Shown in pieces: positions 42,467 to 52,627 of a stretch of DNA of 64,000 nucleotides. Each line of letters opens with the position of its first letter. Within the stretch, counting starts at the first letter, position 1. Both the position numbers and the translations under genes were made by a program. Below the pieces are notes generated by a model. The model was not told where the DNA came from. It made no database searches and worked only from the letters and a program-made list of their open reading frames with translations. Source of the stretch: Medakamo hakoo. Lineage: Eukaryota > Chlorophyta > Trebouxiophyceae > Coccomyxaceae. The stretch spans positions 62,001 to 126,000 of the forward strand of contig CP089457.1 in the NCBI GenBank assembly GCA_026636295.1. Reading direction: 5' to 3'.

Positions 42467-42712
42467 GCCCGCGCCGCTCTTGGCCGCCGGTTCGCTCGCC
42501 AAGGTAACCTCGGCACGGGCGCCTTGCATGTGGCGCGAGCGGGCGACGCGCCGCCCGGGAGCGTCGCGTGGCGTGAGGATAGGCCCAAATGGGGCTGTGC
42601 TGTGCTGCGCGCGCGCACATTTTGTTTTTTTCTCCATCCATCCATCCCATCCATGCACCAACACAAAAACACGGCGCCACGCCCCCTCCACCCCCCTGCG
42701 TCCCTCTCAACA

Positions 42713-43387
42713 TCACCCCACCCCCGGAGGCGGCGCCTCCAGCGGCGGCTTGTCCGGCTCTTCCTTCCCCGGCTCCGGCTCGCCGTCCGGGCTGTCGGGG
42801 TCCTCCTTTTTCTTTTTCTTCCGTTCCTCTTCTTCCGCGGCTTCGTCGTCGGGCGCCTCCGGGTCGCCCGGCAAGGGCTTGGGCATGGGCGTCTCCAGCT
42901 TCTCGAATTCGGGTTGGGTGTCCGGGCGGCGTGTGGGCTGTGGCGTGACCCATTCCTGTGTGTGTGTGTCGGACGGTGATGTTGAGGGTGAGGGTGGTCG
43001 GTCGGGTGTCGTTTTTTTTGGCCAGCGGTGCGTCGAATTCGCACACGGCCCGCCTCCCCCACCCTCGCCACCCCCTTTTTCCCTCACCTGGGGGAAGTCG
43101 ATGGGCGACCGTTCTTTATCCGTCTCCGGGACGGGGTAGGTGGCGGTCGCAGTCGTTCCGCGCGAGGAGGACGAGGCCGCGGACGACGCACCGCGACGGC
43201 TGTGCACGCGGACAGCAGCCGCGCGGGCGCGCTGGACGGACGACACCGCCGCCATCACACGCGCAACGGGCAACGTCCTGGGTAGCGCCAGGGCAGGCGC
43301 CGGCGGGTGGTGGGCAGGGCGCCCAGCGGTCGTGGCGACGGAGGTCGCCGTCGCGGCTGTTGTCGCGCGAGCGAGCACGGCCGACAT
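42713..43387 (-). CDS. Plant-type, probably mitochondrial small protein (180 aa)
   Basis: Exon 1 43088-43387 and exon 2 42713-42955 (GTGAGG...CACAG), in phase 0. Residues 1-80 are a long Ala/Thr/Arg/Ser-rich leader (MSAVLARATTAATATSVAT), likely a mitochondrial presequence. The conserved core spans the junction: PETDKERSPIDFPQ then EWVTPQPTRRPDTQPEFEKL, ETPMPKPLPGDPE, followed by an acidic/lysine tail. I recall a plant family with this DFPQEWVTPQP..RPD pattern but know no function for it. The ATG-proximal region faces RPS28 in a 230-base divergent promoter. Confidence 0.72.
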   Translation of the reverse strand: MSAVLARATTAATATSVATTAGRPAHHPPAPALALPRTLPVARVMAAVSSVQRARAAAVRVHSRRGASSAASSSSRGTTATATYPVPETDKERSPIDFPQVREKGGGEGGGGGPCANSTHRWPKKTTPDRPPSPSTSPSDTHTQEWVTPQPTRRPDTQPEFEKLETPMPKPLPGDPEAPDDEAAEEEERKKKKKEDPDSPDGEPEPGKEEPDKPPLEAPPPGVG

Positions 43388-43617
43388 TGCTGCTTCTAAG
43401 CTAGGGGGGGAGCAGGGGGGTGCCGGGCCTGTTTCTATGTGCGATGGGCTCAGAGGTGTACCGGCCGTTAGTGCGGACTTTGAGGCCCGGGCGGCGGCAG
43501 ATCCCCCTGTCGGAACGCGAAGGAAAGCCCGCTCTCCCAGCGAAAGCGCAAGTGACCGAAGACAACGCAGCCTGCGTTGTCTCTTCACACTCCTTTTCCT
43601 TTGTCGGTTCGCCCACC
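43388..43617. promoter_or_regulatory. Divergent promoter, 180-aa protein / RPS28
   Basis: 230 bases between outward-facing start codons. A pyrimidine-rich tract (CTCTTCACACTCCTTTTCC, about 43580-43598) just before the RPS28 ATG could be a TOP-like element or transcription start region; this is inference. Confidence 0.45.
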
Positions 43618-44510
43618 ATGGTGCGCTGGGTTGTTCGGCCTTCCCTGCCGCGCGCATCGAAGCCCCGGCGCTCTGTTGTAGTCTGTCGCGCTCGTGCTGG
43701 GATGGCAGCCGCGCTGCTCTGCGGTCCTCGGACCGAGGAGTGTGAGCGCCCCGCCGCCGCCGTGCTCTCTCGATCGGCGAACAAAAACAGCCGCGACGTG
43801 GGCCCGTCGCGGCAGCAGGCACCCGTGCCACCCGTCCGACCGGGCAGCCAGAACACTCCTGCTCTGGTTGCTGGGGACGCGGGTCGCAGGAAGCGCGTCC
43901 GTGCTGCGCTGCCCTCTCCGCGGCACGGCCGCCGCCGTCGCAGCAACGGCCGCCGCCGGCGCCCCCTGCTCGCTCCCACCGCCCCGCAAGCCCGTCGCTC
44001 ATCCCCTCTTTCCACCTCAACTTTGCGCCTTACAGGACTCCCCCATCAAGCTCGCCATCGTGATGAAGGTCATCGGCCGGACGGGTTCCCGTGGCCAGGT
44101 CCGTTGTCCGTGTTGTTTTGTGTTCCTGTGCGCCGCGCCGCGCGTTCGCTGCCGCGGGCGTTCGAGCCGGGCTTCGAGCGCTGTGCAGCCGCGTCTGCCC
44201 ATGCCGCCCTCAGCTCGGGGGCCAGGCCAGGCCTTGCGGACTCGTGCTTGGAGTGGCCAGGGACAGAGTGCCCCCCAAATCGCCGGCGCACGCCCGAAAA
44301 CAAGCCTGCCCCCTCCACCGATCTCTCGCCACCGGCTCCACCCCCACCCCCCTCCACCCATCAAAACCACAACAACAGGTCACCCAGGTCCGCGTCAAGT
44401 TCCTGGACGACCAGAACCGGCTGATCATGCGCAACGTCAAGGGCCCCGTCCGGGAGGGCGACATCCTGACCCTGTTGGAGTCCGAGCGCGAGGCCCGCCG
44501 CCTCCGCTGA
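43618..44510 (+). CDS. RPS28: Ribosomal protein eS28
   Basis: Exons 43618-43620 (the ATG only), 44036-44098 and 44379-44510. The product is 65 aa, exactly the family length: [20 protein letters not shown], then [20 protein letters not shown] and the invariant end [19 protein letters not shown]. The ATG at 43618 is preceded by CACC and followed by GTGCGC; the 415-base intron ends TTACAG. The second intron has a GTCCGT donor and ends CAACAG. eS28 sits at the mRNA exit region of the 40S subunit. Same start-codon arrangement as RPL38 4 kb upstream. Confidence 0.96.
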
Positions 44511-44716
44511 GCTTTGAGTTTTTTTCTGAACCAGAGGGGGGTGGTGTGGGGCGGGAGTGTGTGTGTGTGTGCAACGAAAAAAAAACGAGGGGCGCGGGAC
44601 GGCGTCTCTTTAAACCATCAGTGGGCGTGTGTGTGTGTGTGTGCGTGTGCGTGTGTGTGCCTGCCTACTCGCTGTGTGTGTGTCTACTACATGCACGGGG
44701 CGCAACAGGGAGCCGT
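44511..44716. terminator. Convergent 3' region RPS28 / JMJD4-like with GT repeats
   Basis: 206 bases between stop codons. Contains imperfect GT repeats (44557-44570 and 44627-44660) and an A-run (44577-44585). Confidence 0.5.
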
Positions 44717-46848
44717 TCACTCTTCGACAGCCGGCCCCACGCTGCCGCCTGGCCGCTGCCACGCCCACCGGGTCGCGCCCATTACGCGCTCCGCGCCCTC
44801 GACGACGGCCAGCAACGCGGCCGCGCTCACGGCGTCCGCGTACGCGCCCGCCTGGCGGGGCAGCCCGTCCATGGGGTCGCCGTGCCCGCGGTCCGGCAGG
44901 CCCGCCCGCCCGCCGCCGCGCCCGGCGGGTTCGCGGACCGCGGCCAGCAAGCCCGCGGCCGCGCGCCGCGCGCGGCGCGCGTCAAAGGCCGCCGCTGACG
45001 CCACGCGCGCGCCGATGGCCTTTCCATCGCCGACGTCAGGGTCGTCTGCAGCCAACTCAGCAAACAGCCAGGAGCCGGGCGCGAGCGCGGCGGACGGCGG
45101 GGACGCGGCCGCCCGCGCGGCCGCGCGCGCGACTCCCCAGCCCAACAGACCCGCAAACCCGGCAAAGTCCAGGCCCGCCGACCCGGCGACGGCGCGTTGG
45201 ACGAGCGCCTCGAATTCCGGGGTGTCCGCCGCCGGCCTGTGTGTGTGCGTGTTTTGAGACAGGAAGTGTGGTCCGTTTGAAAATAGTGCCCGCAGCGGCG
45301 TCGTTACCACCCCCGCACGGGCGTGGGTGCGGACTCCGGTTGTCAGTCCGGGCAAAGGAAGGCCGAAACCTTCCTTCACCGTTCTACTCTAGGCAGCGGA
45401 AGTGGGAGGGCGGGGCCTGGGGGTGGCGCGGAGCAGGGGAGGAGGGCCCCCCCGCCAGAGAACAACTGGTGGGGCGGCCCTGCCTCCCCCTTGAGCGCTC
45501 CGCGCGGCTGTGGCCGACCCGCTCTCCAGGCTTTGTGTGAGCTGCCACGCGTGTCGCGTGCGTCCGCGCTTTCTCCCCTCCCCACCCACGCACCTGCAGT
45601 CTTCGATGGCGCCCGCCGCCGCGGCGCGTTCGCGGACCAGGGCGTCCGCCATCCAGCCGATCGCGTGCGCGTTCGTCCAGTTGTGGTTGAGGGAGAGGGC
45701 GGCGGCCGTGTTTTCCACCGTGTGCGGCCAGCCGGGCGGCACGAAGACGGCTGCGCCGCGGGGTTGGGCGAGGCGGGCGGTTGCTGCCACAGCGGACGCG
45801 TGGCCTGGAAAAGCGTGGGGCGGGCCGTCGCCGGGGCGCAGGCCGGGCGCGAGGGCCCGCCCCCACCGGTCGGTCGCGAGGTGGGCGTGCCCCGGCCGCA
45901 GGAACGCCCACGCCTTCTCGCCCGCCACGTTGGCTGACCAGGACAGGGAGGACAGGACGTCGATGTGGAGCGGGGTGCCCGTCCCCGCGGGGCCGACGTA
46001 GGCGAAGCGGTAGGACGCGCCGTCGGGGGCGACGGCGGGCGCAGGGGCGGGGGCGGGGGTGGCGGCCGGCGGCGACGCTGGAGCCGCGTGCGCGGCGGCG
46101 GGCGGCGGCAGGGCGCCCGCGTCGGCCGCGCCGTTCAACCAATCGTCCGCAAAGTAGGGCGGGACTGTGTACGCGGCCGCCGCGACGTGGGGGGCTTGAG
46201 CCGCCAGGTGCCAGTCCTTGGCGTAGAAGAGTGGGGAGGGCGGGCGCGGCGAGGGTGGCGGGCCGGGCGGCGCGGCGGCTGCCGCCGCGCCCGGCGACAC
46301 AGAGGCGTGCCCCGCCTCCGCCCACCAGGCCGCGTACCGCTCAATGCTCCACTTTTCCCTCTTCCCCGCAGCGCCAGCAGGTCCACGCCCAGCCTCGCAC
46401 GCCACAACAGGAATCAGGGTGTCGGCCGGGACGGCCGACGCGAGCGCGGCCAAGTTTGGACTGCCGTCGGCCGGCACGACCCATTGCTCCGCCGCGCCCC
46501 ACCCGTCCGTCGCGCCCTCGATGAGCACGGGCCGACCGGGCTCCATGTAGGTGCGGACGAACGCATCGTAGCTAAGGGCAGACGCGTGCACGGTCGGGAT
46601 GGATGGCGGCGGCGGCGGCGGCGGCGCCGGCCCGTCGGCTTGTCCCTCGCCGACATCGGCGGCCGACGCATGCGGTGTCGTGCTTCGGCCCGTCACCTCG
46701 TCCAGGGCTGCCAGCACGCTCATGTCCAGCAGCCTGGGAGCCAGGCCGCCCGGGTCGGCCCCACGGCACGTGAACACGGCGTGGACGGCGGCGGCCGTCG
46801 AACAGGATTCGTGCGCCGCCCGGGCAGACCGCCCAGGCCCGCCACACC

Positions 46849-46880
<32 letters not shown>

Positions 46881-46996
46881 TCCGCGTCCCGGGCGGAAGA
46901 GCACCAGGCGTCTTCGCGCGCGTGTAGCCACGCTAGAGTGTCTGCTTGTAAGAGAGGTGGTGGGGCCTGAAAAGGGAGCGGGCGGTGGGCCGCCAT
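44717..46996 (-). CDS. JMJD4-like JmjC oxygenase
   Basis: Exons 45594-46996 and 44717-45236 (GTGCGT...CACAG), phase 2; 640 aa, longer than animal JMJD4 (about 460) because of Ala/Pro inserts. The cupin core reads MEPGRPVLIEGATDGW, FYAKDWHLA, YRFAYVGPAGTGTPLHIDVL with the iron-binding HxD, SLSWSANVAGEKAWAFL, and VFVPPGWPHTVENTAAALSL with the distal His, followed by NHNWTNAHA. These follow the JMJD4 branch, whose animal member hydroxylates a lysine of translation termination factor eRF1 using Fe(II) and 2-oxoglutarate. The C-terminal exon (PAADTPEFEALVQRAV...) is a helical extension with no known domain. It pairs divergently with VPS50. Confidence 0.85.
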
Positions 46997-47142
46997 CGCG
47001 GCCCACCCCACACACCCGGAGCGGGTCGCGCGTGTGTGGGAGGGGGGGGCTCCCCACTGTGGAGGGCAGCACCGCACATGGCACCCCCCTCTCCAGTCGG
47101 TGGTTTTGCACACGCCCACGGCCAGCCGCCGCAGAACACCAC
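46997..47142. promoter_or_regulatory. Divergent promoter JMJD4-like / VPS50
   Basis: 146 bases between outward-facing start codons; a G-run near 47040-47049; no TATA box. Confidence 0.45.
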
Positions 47143-50100
47143 ATGCCGCCCTCCACCATCCCCGCCGTCCGGCCAGACTCCTTCTCCTCCTCGACCCCTG
47201 GAGGCGCACCGGCCTCGAAGCAGGGCGGCCCGGCGCCGCGACCGCCGCCGCCGCCGCCGCCCCTCCCGTCAAAACGGCACAACGCGCCGGCCCCGGCCAT
47301 CCGCTGGGACGACTCGTCCCTGCCCCTGCCCGCCGCCGAAGCGGCCGCCTTGTCCCTGGCGGGCGAAGCGGGGGCAGAGGCGGCGGCCGACCGCCTGACA
47401 GGCTCGCTCGTGGTGAGAGGGCCGTGGTGGTGGTGGTGGTGGTGGGCGGCACGGATGAAACAGGGGACGCCCCCCTCTCCTGGCCATAACTGAAAAAACA
47501 ACCCCCCCCCCTTCCCGCACACACATTCACAAAAAAACAGGCCCTGGGCGACGCCTTATCCCGCCACATCCTGGACAATGCGGATCGTTTAGTGGACGGC
47601 GCGGCCGCCGTGGAGGGCGTGGAAGCGGGCGTGGCGGGCGCGGCGAGGGTTGCAGCAGCCGCGCGGTCAGCGCTGGGGGAGGCTGCCGCCGCCGCGGCAG
47701 CCGCGTCGGCCGCGTCGGCCCGGGCGAAAAGGCGGGCGCGGCTGCTGGCAGCTGCCAGGCTTGTTTCTGACGTGGCGGCCGTGCGCGAAGCCCTGGACGG
47801 CCTGGCGGCGCGGCTGGAAGCGGGCGGCGGCGGAGGGGATGGAGGGGCGGGCCTGGTGGCGGCCGCGGCGGCCGCGGGCGCCGCCCTGGCCCGCCTCCCG
47901 CGTCGGCTGACCGTGCGCCGCGCCTTGGCAGCCTCGCTGACGGCGGGATGGGCGGCCGTCTCGGCCGCCCTGGCGGACGCCCTCAGCGTCGGCCTCGGCC
48001 TGGCGCCGGCCTCGGCCCTCCACCCGCAGTCCGCGGCCGCCGGCCTCGCCGCCGCGGCCGCCGCGGCCGCGGCGGGCGGCCTGCCGTCCGACCCGCCGAC
48101 GGTTGTCGGCTGGGCCGGGCCGGCGCTGGGTGCTGTCCTGGCACAGAGTGCGCCCGCCGCGGCGGCGGCAGGCCTGGCGGCCGCCCAGCGAGGAGCGGGC
48201 GCGCCTCCCGCGCCGGCCGCCACCACCCTGGCTGCCGCGTGTCGGGCGCTGCCCGCCCGCGCGGACTGGGCGCCCCTCCTGACCGCCGCCCTGGCACCGG
48301 CCTGGGACGCCTTGGCCGCGCACGCAGCCGCCGCCGCCTGGGCGCGGGAGCAAAAGGCGGGCGGCGCCGCGGCGGCGGCTGTCGCGGCCGCCCTTTCCGG
48401 CCCGGCCGGCCGCGCGGCCGCAGCCTCGGGCGCGGCCGCCGTTGCCACCGCCCTCTTGTCCGCCCCACCCGCCACGGCCCCAGCCAACCTGGTCATCACC
48501 GTGGAAGCCCTGGCCGCGTGGGCGAGGGCGGCCGAAGGCCTGGACGCGCGGCTGGCCGCGCTGGGTGGGGGGCCCGCGCCCGGTCCGCCGCCCGCCGCCA
48601 CGCCACACCCGGCCTTCACGGCGCTGGCGGCGGGCGCGTCCGCCGCCCTGCCTGCCTACGCTGCTGCGGCCTCCGCCCGCCTGTCAGCCGCCGTGACCCG
48701 GGACCGGGCGTGGGACCGTGGCGCGGCGGGCGGGGCCGAGTTTGTGGGCGTGGCGGGTGGGGCCGAGTTTGTGGGCGTGGCGGGTGGGGGGGCGGTCGCG
48801 GCCGCGCCGGCCACCACCACCAACCCCTGGCGCGCGCACCACCCCCGCCCGCCCGGTCCGCCGCCCTTTCCCAAATCCTCGTGGGACCGCCTGCCCGCGG
48901 CGGTGGCGGCTGGCCTGCTGCCCGCGGTGAAGGCGGCTGGCCTGCTGCCCGCGGTGAAGGCGGCTGGCGCTTCGCCCGCGCTCCCGCCGCCAGCCTCTGC
49001 CCCCACCACCACCCTCCTCCCGCCCGCGGGGCTGTGCCTGGCCGCTGCGATAGACGACGACGCCCGCCTGGCCCGGTGCTTGCCGCCGGCCTTGGCCCCA
49101 TCCACGCTGGGAGTGGGCGTCGCGGCCTTGGACATCGCGGTCCTGGCGGCGCTGAGTGCGCTGGGCCCGGCGCCCGTCGCCGCGCTCGTGGCGCGGGCGG
49201 GCGGCGGATGGCGGGAGGACGGGCGCCCCGGGTGCGCGGCCGCCGCCCGCGCCAGCGACGCCGACGGCGACGGCGCCGCCAGCCCAGCCACCGTCCCCGC
49301 CCTGACCGACGACGACGCCCCTCCCCGGCTGTGCGCCCGCCTGGCCGCGACGGCAGGCGGGGTGCGTGGTGCGGGCGGGGGTGCGGGTGGCGCGGTGTCG
49401 GCCGCCACCGCGTCCGTCTCCGGCGCGCTGGCCGCGTCCACGGCCGCGCTCGGCGGGTGGGCGGCCGGGTGGCTGGGCGGCGGTGGGCCTGCGCCGGCGC
49501 CGCACCCGGCCCCCTCCTCCCCCCGCCCCTCCCTGCTCGCGCCCGCGCCCACCCCTCCGCCGCCGCCGCTCGCCGCCCGGGCTGCCGCTGCCGACGCTCT
49601 CGCCGCCGGGTCGGCGGCCCTAAAAGCGGCGGCGGCGGCCGTGCGTGGGAGTGGGAGTGGGAGTGGTGGCAGCGCCGCGCTGCCGCCGCCCGCCCAGGCG
49701 GCGGCCAAGGCCGCCGACGCGGCCGCGGCGGCGGCCGCGGACGCGGCGGGCGTCCTGCTGCGTGCCGCCGGACGGGCGGCCGTGCCCGGACAAGCCATTG
49801 TGGCCGCCGTGGCCGCCGCATCCCTGGATTTGCCCGCGGCGGCGCCGGCCGGCCCGCCGCCCCGGCCGCCGGCCTGGCGCGCGCCGCTCGACGCCGGCCT
49901 CGCCGCCCTGGCGGCCGCCGCGGGCGACGGCGGCGCCCGCCTCTCGTCGGCCTCCGCTGCGGCAGTGTGGCGGGGAGCAGCTGCCGTCATGGGCGCTGCC
50001 ATTTTGGAGGGACTGGCGGCGGGCAGAGGGCGCGTGACGCCCGCGGGCGCCGCGGTGCTCGAGGCGTGGGTGGGCACCGCGGCCGGAGTCCTGGCCGACC

Positions 50101-50354
50101 GCGCCCCGCCGTCCGCCGGCCCGGCCGGGCCGGCGGCGGCGGAAGGGCTGCGCCATGCCCTGGCGCCCGCGCTGGCTGGGCTGGCGCTGCCGCCCGACCC
50201 GGACGCCGTGCGCGCGTGGGCGGCCGCCCACCCCGAGTTTTCGGTCGCGCTGGTCGCGCGCGTCGCGGCCGCGGCCGCGGAGCGGGCGGGGCGGGCGGGG
50301 GCGGGCCGCCTGGCATTCATGGCCGCCGCGGGGGTGGACGCTGCAAAGCCTTAG
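47143..50354 (+). CDS. VPS50/syndetin-like EARP tethering subunit
   Basis: Exons 47143-47412 and 47541-50354 (GTGAGA...AAACAG), 1027 aa. The N-terminal half parallels VPS50: LGDALSRHILDNADRLVDGA aligns with the family's LSDQLA.HI..N...FV.GM, followed by VEGVEAGVAGA and the basic AKRRARLLAAARLVSDVAAV helix. The C-terminus has PPDPDAVRAWAAAHPEFSVA, like the W...HPEY element near the VPS50 end. The middle is Ala-rich and diverged, with two in-frame 27-base tandem duplications. VPS50 replaces VPS54 to make the EARP complex, which recycles endosomal cargo. The call rests on pattern memory at both ends, not on an alignment. Its stop codon interlocks with that of EF-P. Confidence 0.68.
48732..48785 (+). 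repeat. 27-bp x2 in-frame tandem duplication in VPS50
   Basis: Two identical 27-base units encode GAEFVGVAG twice. They are perfect at the nucleotide level, implying recent origin. Confidence 0.92.
48905..48958 (+). repeat. Second 27-bp x2 in-frame tandem duplication in VPS50
   Basis: Two identical 27-base units encode AAGLLPAVK-type repeats, with the start of a third degenerate unit after it. Confidence 0.92.
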
Positions 50355-51109
50355 GAGCCTGCCTTTTCTACACGCGCCTTGAAACTCCCGTCCCGCGCGT
50401 CCACGAGGATGACGTCGCCCGCCTTCACGTGGTTGGGCACGCGCACGGTCGCGCCCGTGTCTGTGACCGCGGCCTTGAACCCGGGCGCCGCGCCCGTTTT
50501 GGCGGGGGGCGCGGCCGCCACCCCCACCTCCACACTGTTCGACGACGGTGCGGCCGCCACGGGCGCCCCGTCCGGGCCGAGCGTGAGCGTGACGCCCGCG
50601 CCGTCGGGCAGCAGCGACGCGGCGACCGGGTCAAAGAGCGCCTCCGCCACTTCCACCTGCTCGTAGTCCGGGTCCATGAGGACGAACGACCGGGTGGCGC
50701 CGTCCCTGTACAGCAGGGTACACGCCCGTTCTTCCAGGCGCGCGACGGTGACGTCGTCGCCGGGCCGCCACCGCGCCTGGACGGTGGACCCGCCGCCGCC
50801 ACTGCCGCCGACCGTGCGGAGGGTCGCCTGGACGACGCCCAGCTGGCGGCCGCTGCCCTGCGTGTAAAGGTACTTCTCGACGACGCCCAGGGTCGAGCCG
50901 TTGTCCAGGGCGACGACGGCGCCGACGCGGAGTTCGTTGGCCCGCTTTTTGGAAAAGGCCGGGCCGGTGGCGTAGGCCGGACAGTGGAGCGGGGGTGCGT
51001 GCGCGCACAGTGGGTGACGCGCGGCCGCCGCCGCCCGCCGGGCGAGGGCGGTCACGCCTCCATCTCGCCTCCCAGCGCAGCGGGCTGATGCTGCAAGGAG
51101 GGCGAGCAT
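50351..51109 (-). CDS. Elongation factor P, organellar (probably mitochondrial)
   Basis: Intronless, 252 aa. A basic leader (MLALLAASARCAGRRDGG) precedes the KOW-like domain FSKKRANELRVGAVVALDNG with LYTQGSGRQLGVVQATLRTV, the OB domain with LEERACTLLYRDGATRSFVL and MDPDYEQVEVAEALF, and the C-terminal domain ending NHVKAGDVILVDARDGSFKA, where bacterial EF-P has ...G..I.V...G.Y..R. EF-P relieves ribosome stalling at polyproline. The tip loop reads QGSGRQ instead of the PGKG of most bacterial and plastid EF-P, so an Arg rather than a modifiable Lys probably occupies the tip. Its TAA stop (complement of 50351-50353) overlaps the VPS50 TAG. Confidence 0.88.
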   Translation of the reverse strand: MLALLAASARCAGRRDGGVTALARRAAAAARHPLCAHAPPLHCPAYATGPAFSKKRANELRVGAVVALDNGSTLGVVEKYLYTQGSGRQLGVVQATLRTVGGSGGGGSTVQARWRPGDDVTVARLEERACTLLYRDGATRSFVLMDPDYEQVEVAEALFDPVAASLLPDGAGVTLTLGPDGAPVAAAPSSNSVEVGVAAAPPAKTGAAPGFKAAVTDTGATVRVPNHVKAGDVILVDARDGSFKARVEKAGS

Positions 51110-51415
51110 CTCTGCGGGCTGAGCGTGCCGCCACCGGTTGAGCGGCGCCTCCCGGCACGGAGAAACAAACTAGAGGAGGAGTGAGTGAGAGGCGCGACGG
51201 CGCGCGTCGAGACTGGCACCCATTGCTGCTTCATCATCCGGGCCCGCCTTTGACGCTGCCGTGGGAGGGCGTTGCAGGGCCCTGCATCCCGCTCCCACGC
51301 CACGCCCAAGAGGTCCACGTCTCGTGCCTCTCGTCACGCGTTCCGGAAAGGGCGCGCGGCCGTCGCAAAGGCACCGGAATCGACGGGAGTGTTGACCCCG
51401 GCGACCGCGTCACAA
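51110..51415. promoter_or_regulatory. Divergent promoter EF-P / acylaminoacyl-peptidase
   Basis: 306 bases between outward-facing start codons. No motif or repeat stands out; open frame continues upstream of the chosen peptidase ATG (51416), so an earlier start is possible. Confidence 0.4.
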
Positions 51416-52591
51416 ATGCCGGCCCCTCCTCAACCTGCCGTCTACCCACCGGCCTCCTCCAGTTCGGCGGAGGCCACGCTCCTCGCCGCGTGCGTGGACG
51501 CCCCGACCGTCACCCGCGCCTGGTGCCTCCCCGCCGGCCGCGCCGGACCCGACGGCCGGGCGGGCGGCCCGCCCTGGGCCGAAGCGGACGACGGGACGGA
51601 CGTCAGCACGGGCGTCGTCGGCGCGGTCGGACCCGCCGGCTCGCCCGCCACGCCCGACACGGCCACGCTCCTCGTCGAGTGGGCGCAAAAGGACGTGGCG
51701 GGCAACCGGGTGCGGCGGTTTCTGACGCACACGACGCTCGCGCGCGTCCCCGGCACGACCGCCCTGGCCCAGGCGGCGTCGCCGCCGCCGGTGGAGTTGC
51801 GGGACGCGGTGCTGACGTCGCCCTCGCCGTCGGGGGCCCGCCAACTCATTGCGCGGGCCGCGCCCGGCGGCAAAGACGGCGGCGGAGACAAAGGGGTCGG
51901 CGGCGCGATCCTGGAAGTCTGGGGCCGGGGCCGGTGCTTGGTCGAGCTGGCCGTCCCGCCGACCGTCCACGGCCCCGTCTACTCGGCCGACGGGTACCTG
52001 TCGACGGGCGCGACTTGGAGCGCGGACGAAGCGCGCGTCGCGTACGTCGCGGAAGCGCCGCTGGCGGTCGTGACGCCGGAGTGGGGCGGCCGGCCGGGCA
52101 GCGACGGGGGCGAGCGGCGTGATGGCGGCGAGGCCGGACGCGCGCCCGCACCGGCCGAAGTCGGCCCCAAAACGTGGAAGGGCGTGGGCCGGGCCGAGTC
52201 GGACTGGGGGGAGGCGCTGGTCGGGCGGCGGACGGCGGCCGTCTTTGTGCTGGACATTCCGTCCGGGCGGGTGGTGCGCATCCCGCCGCCGCCCCCGCTC
52301 CCGGCCGGAGGGGGTGGTGAGGCCGGCACGAGCGCCGGCGCGCCGAAAACCCTGTCCGCCGCGGCCGCAGGCGCCGACCCGGCGGCGTCCGCCTTCTCCG
52401 CCGGGCAGCCCGCTCTGTCGCCGTGCGGCCGGGCGTGCGTCTACTCGGCCTGGCCGCACCGGGCGCCCAATTTTCCGGCGCTCACGCAGAGGCTGGGCAT
52501 GGTGTACTGCTTGAACCGGCCGTGCGCGCTCTGGGTGGCGGCCGTGCCGCCGTTTGAGGACGGCGGCGGCGGAGGAGAGGGCGGGGGCGGG

Positions 52592-52627
<36 letters not shown>

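Noticed and set aside
45237-45593. Hairpins in the JMJD4-like intron (GGAAGG...CCTTCC near 45356) as an intronic ncRNA
   Set aside because: Stems are short (about 8 bp) and no snoRNA or other family motif is present.
47948-51088. A 1046-residue plus-strand frame overlapping VPS50 and EF-P
   Set aside because: Composition is Arg/Gly/Pro without any motif, it shadows two genes with recognisable domains, and it runs antisense through EF-P.
40467-51109. A functional translation cluster (eL38, eS28, JMJD4-like, EF-P)
   Set aside because: The genes are interspersed with a thioredoxin, a glycosyltransferase and VPS50 and act in different compartments; adjacency looks coincidental in so dense a genome.
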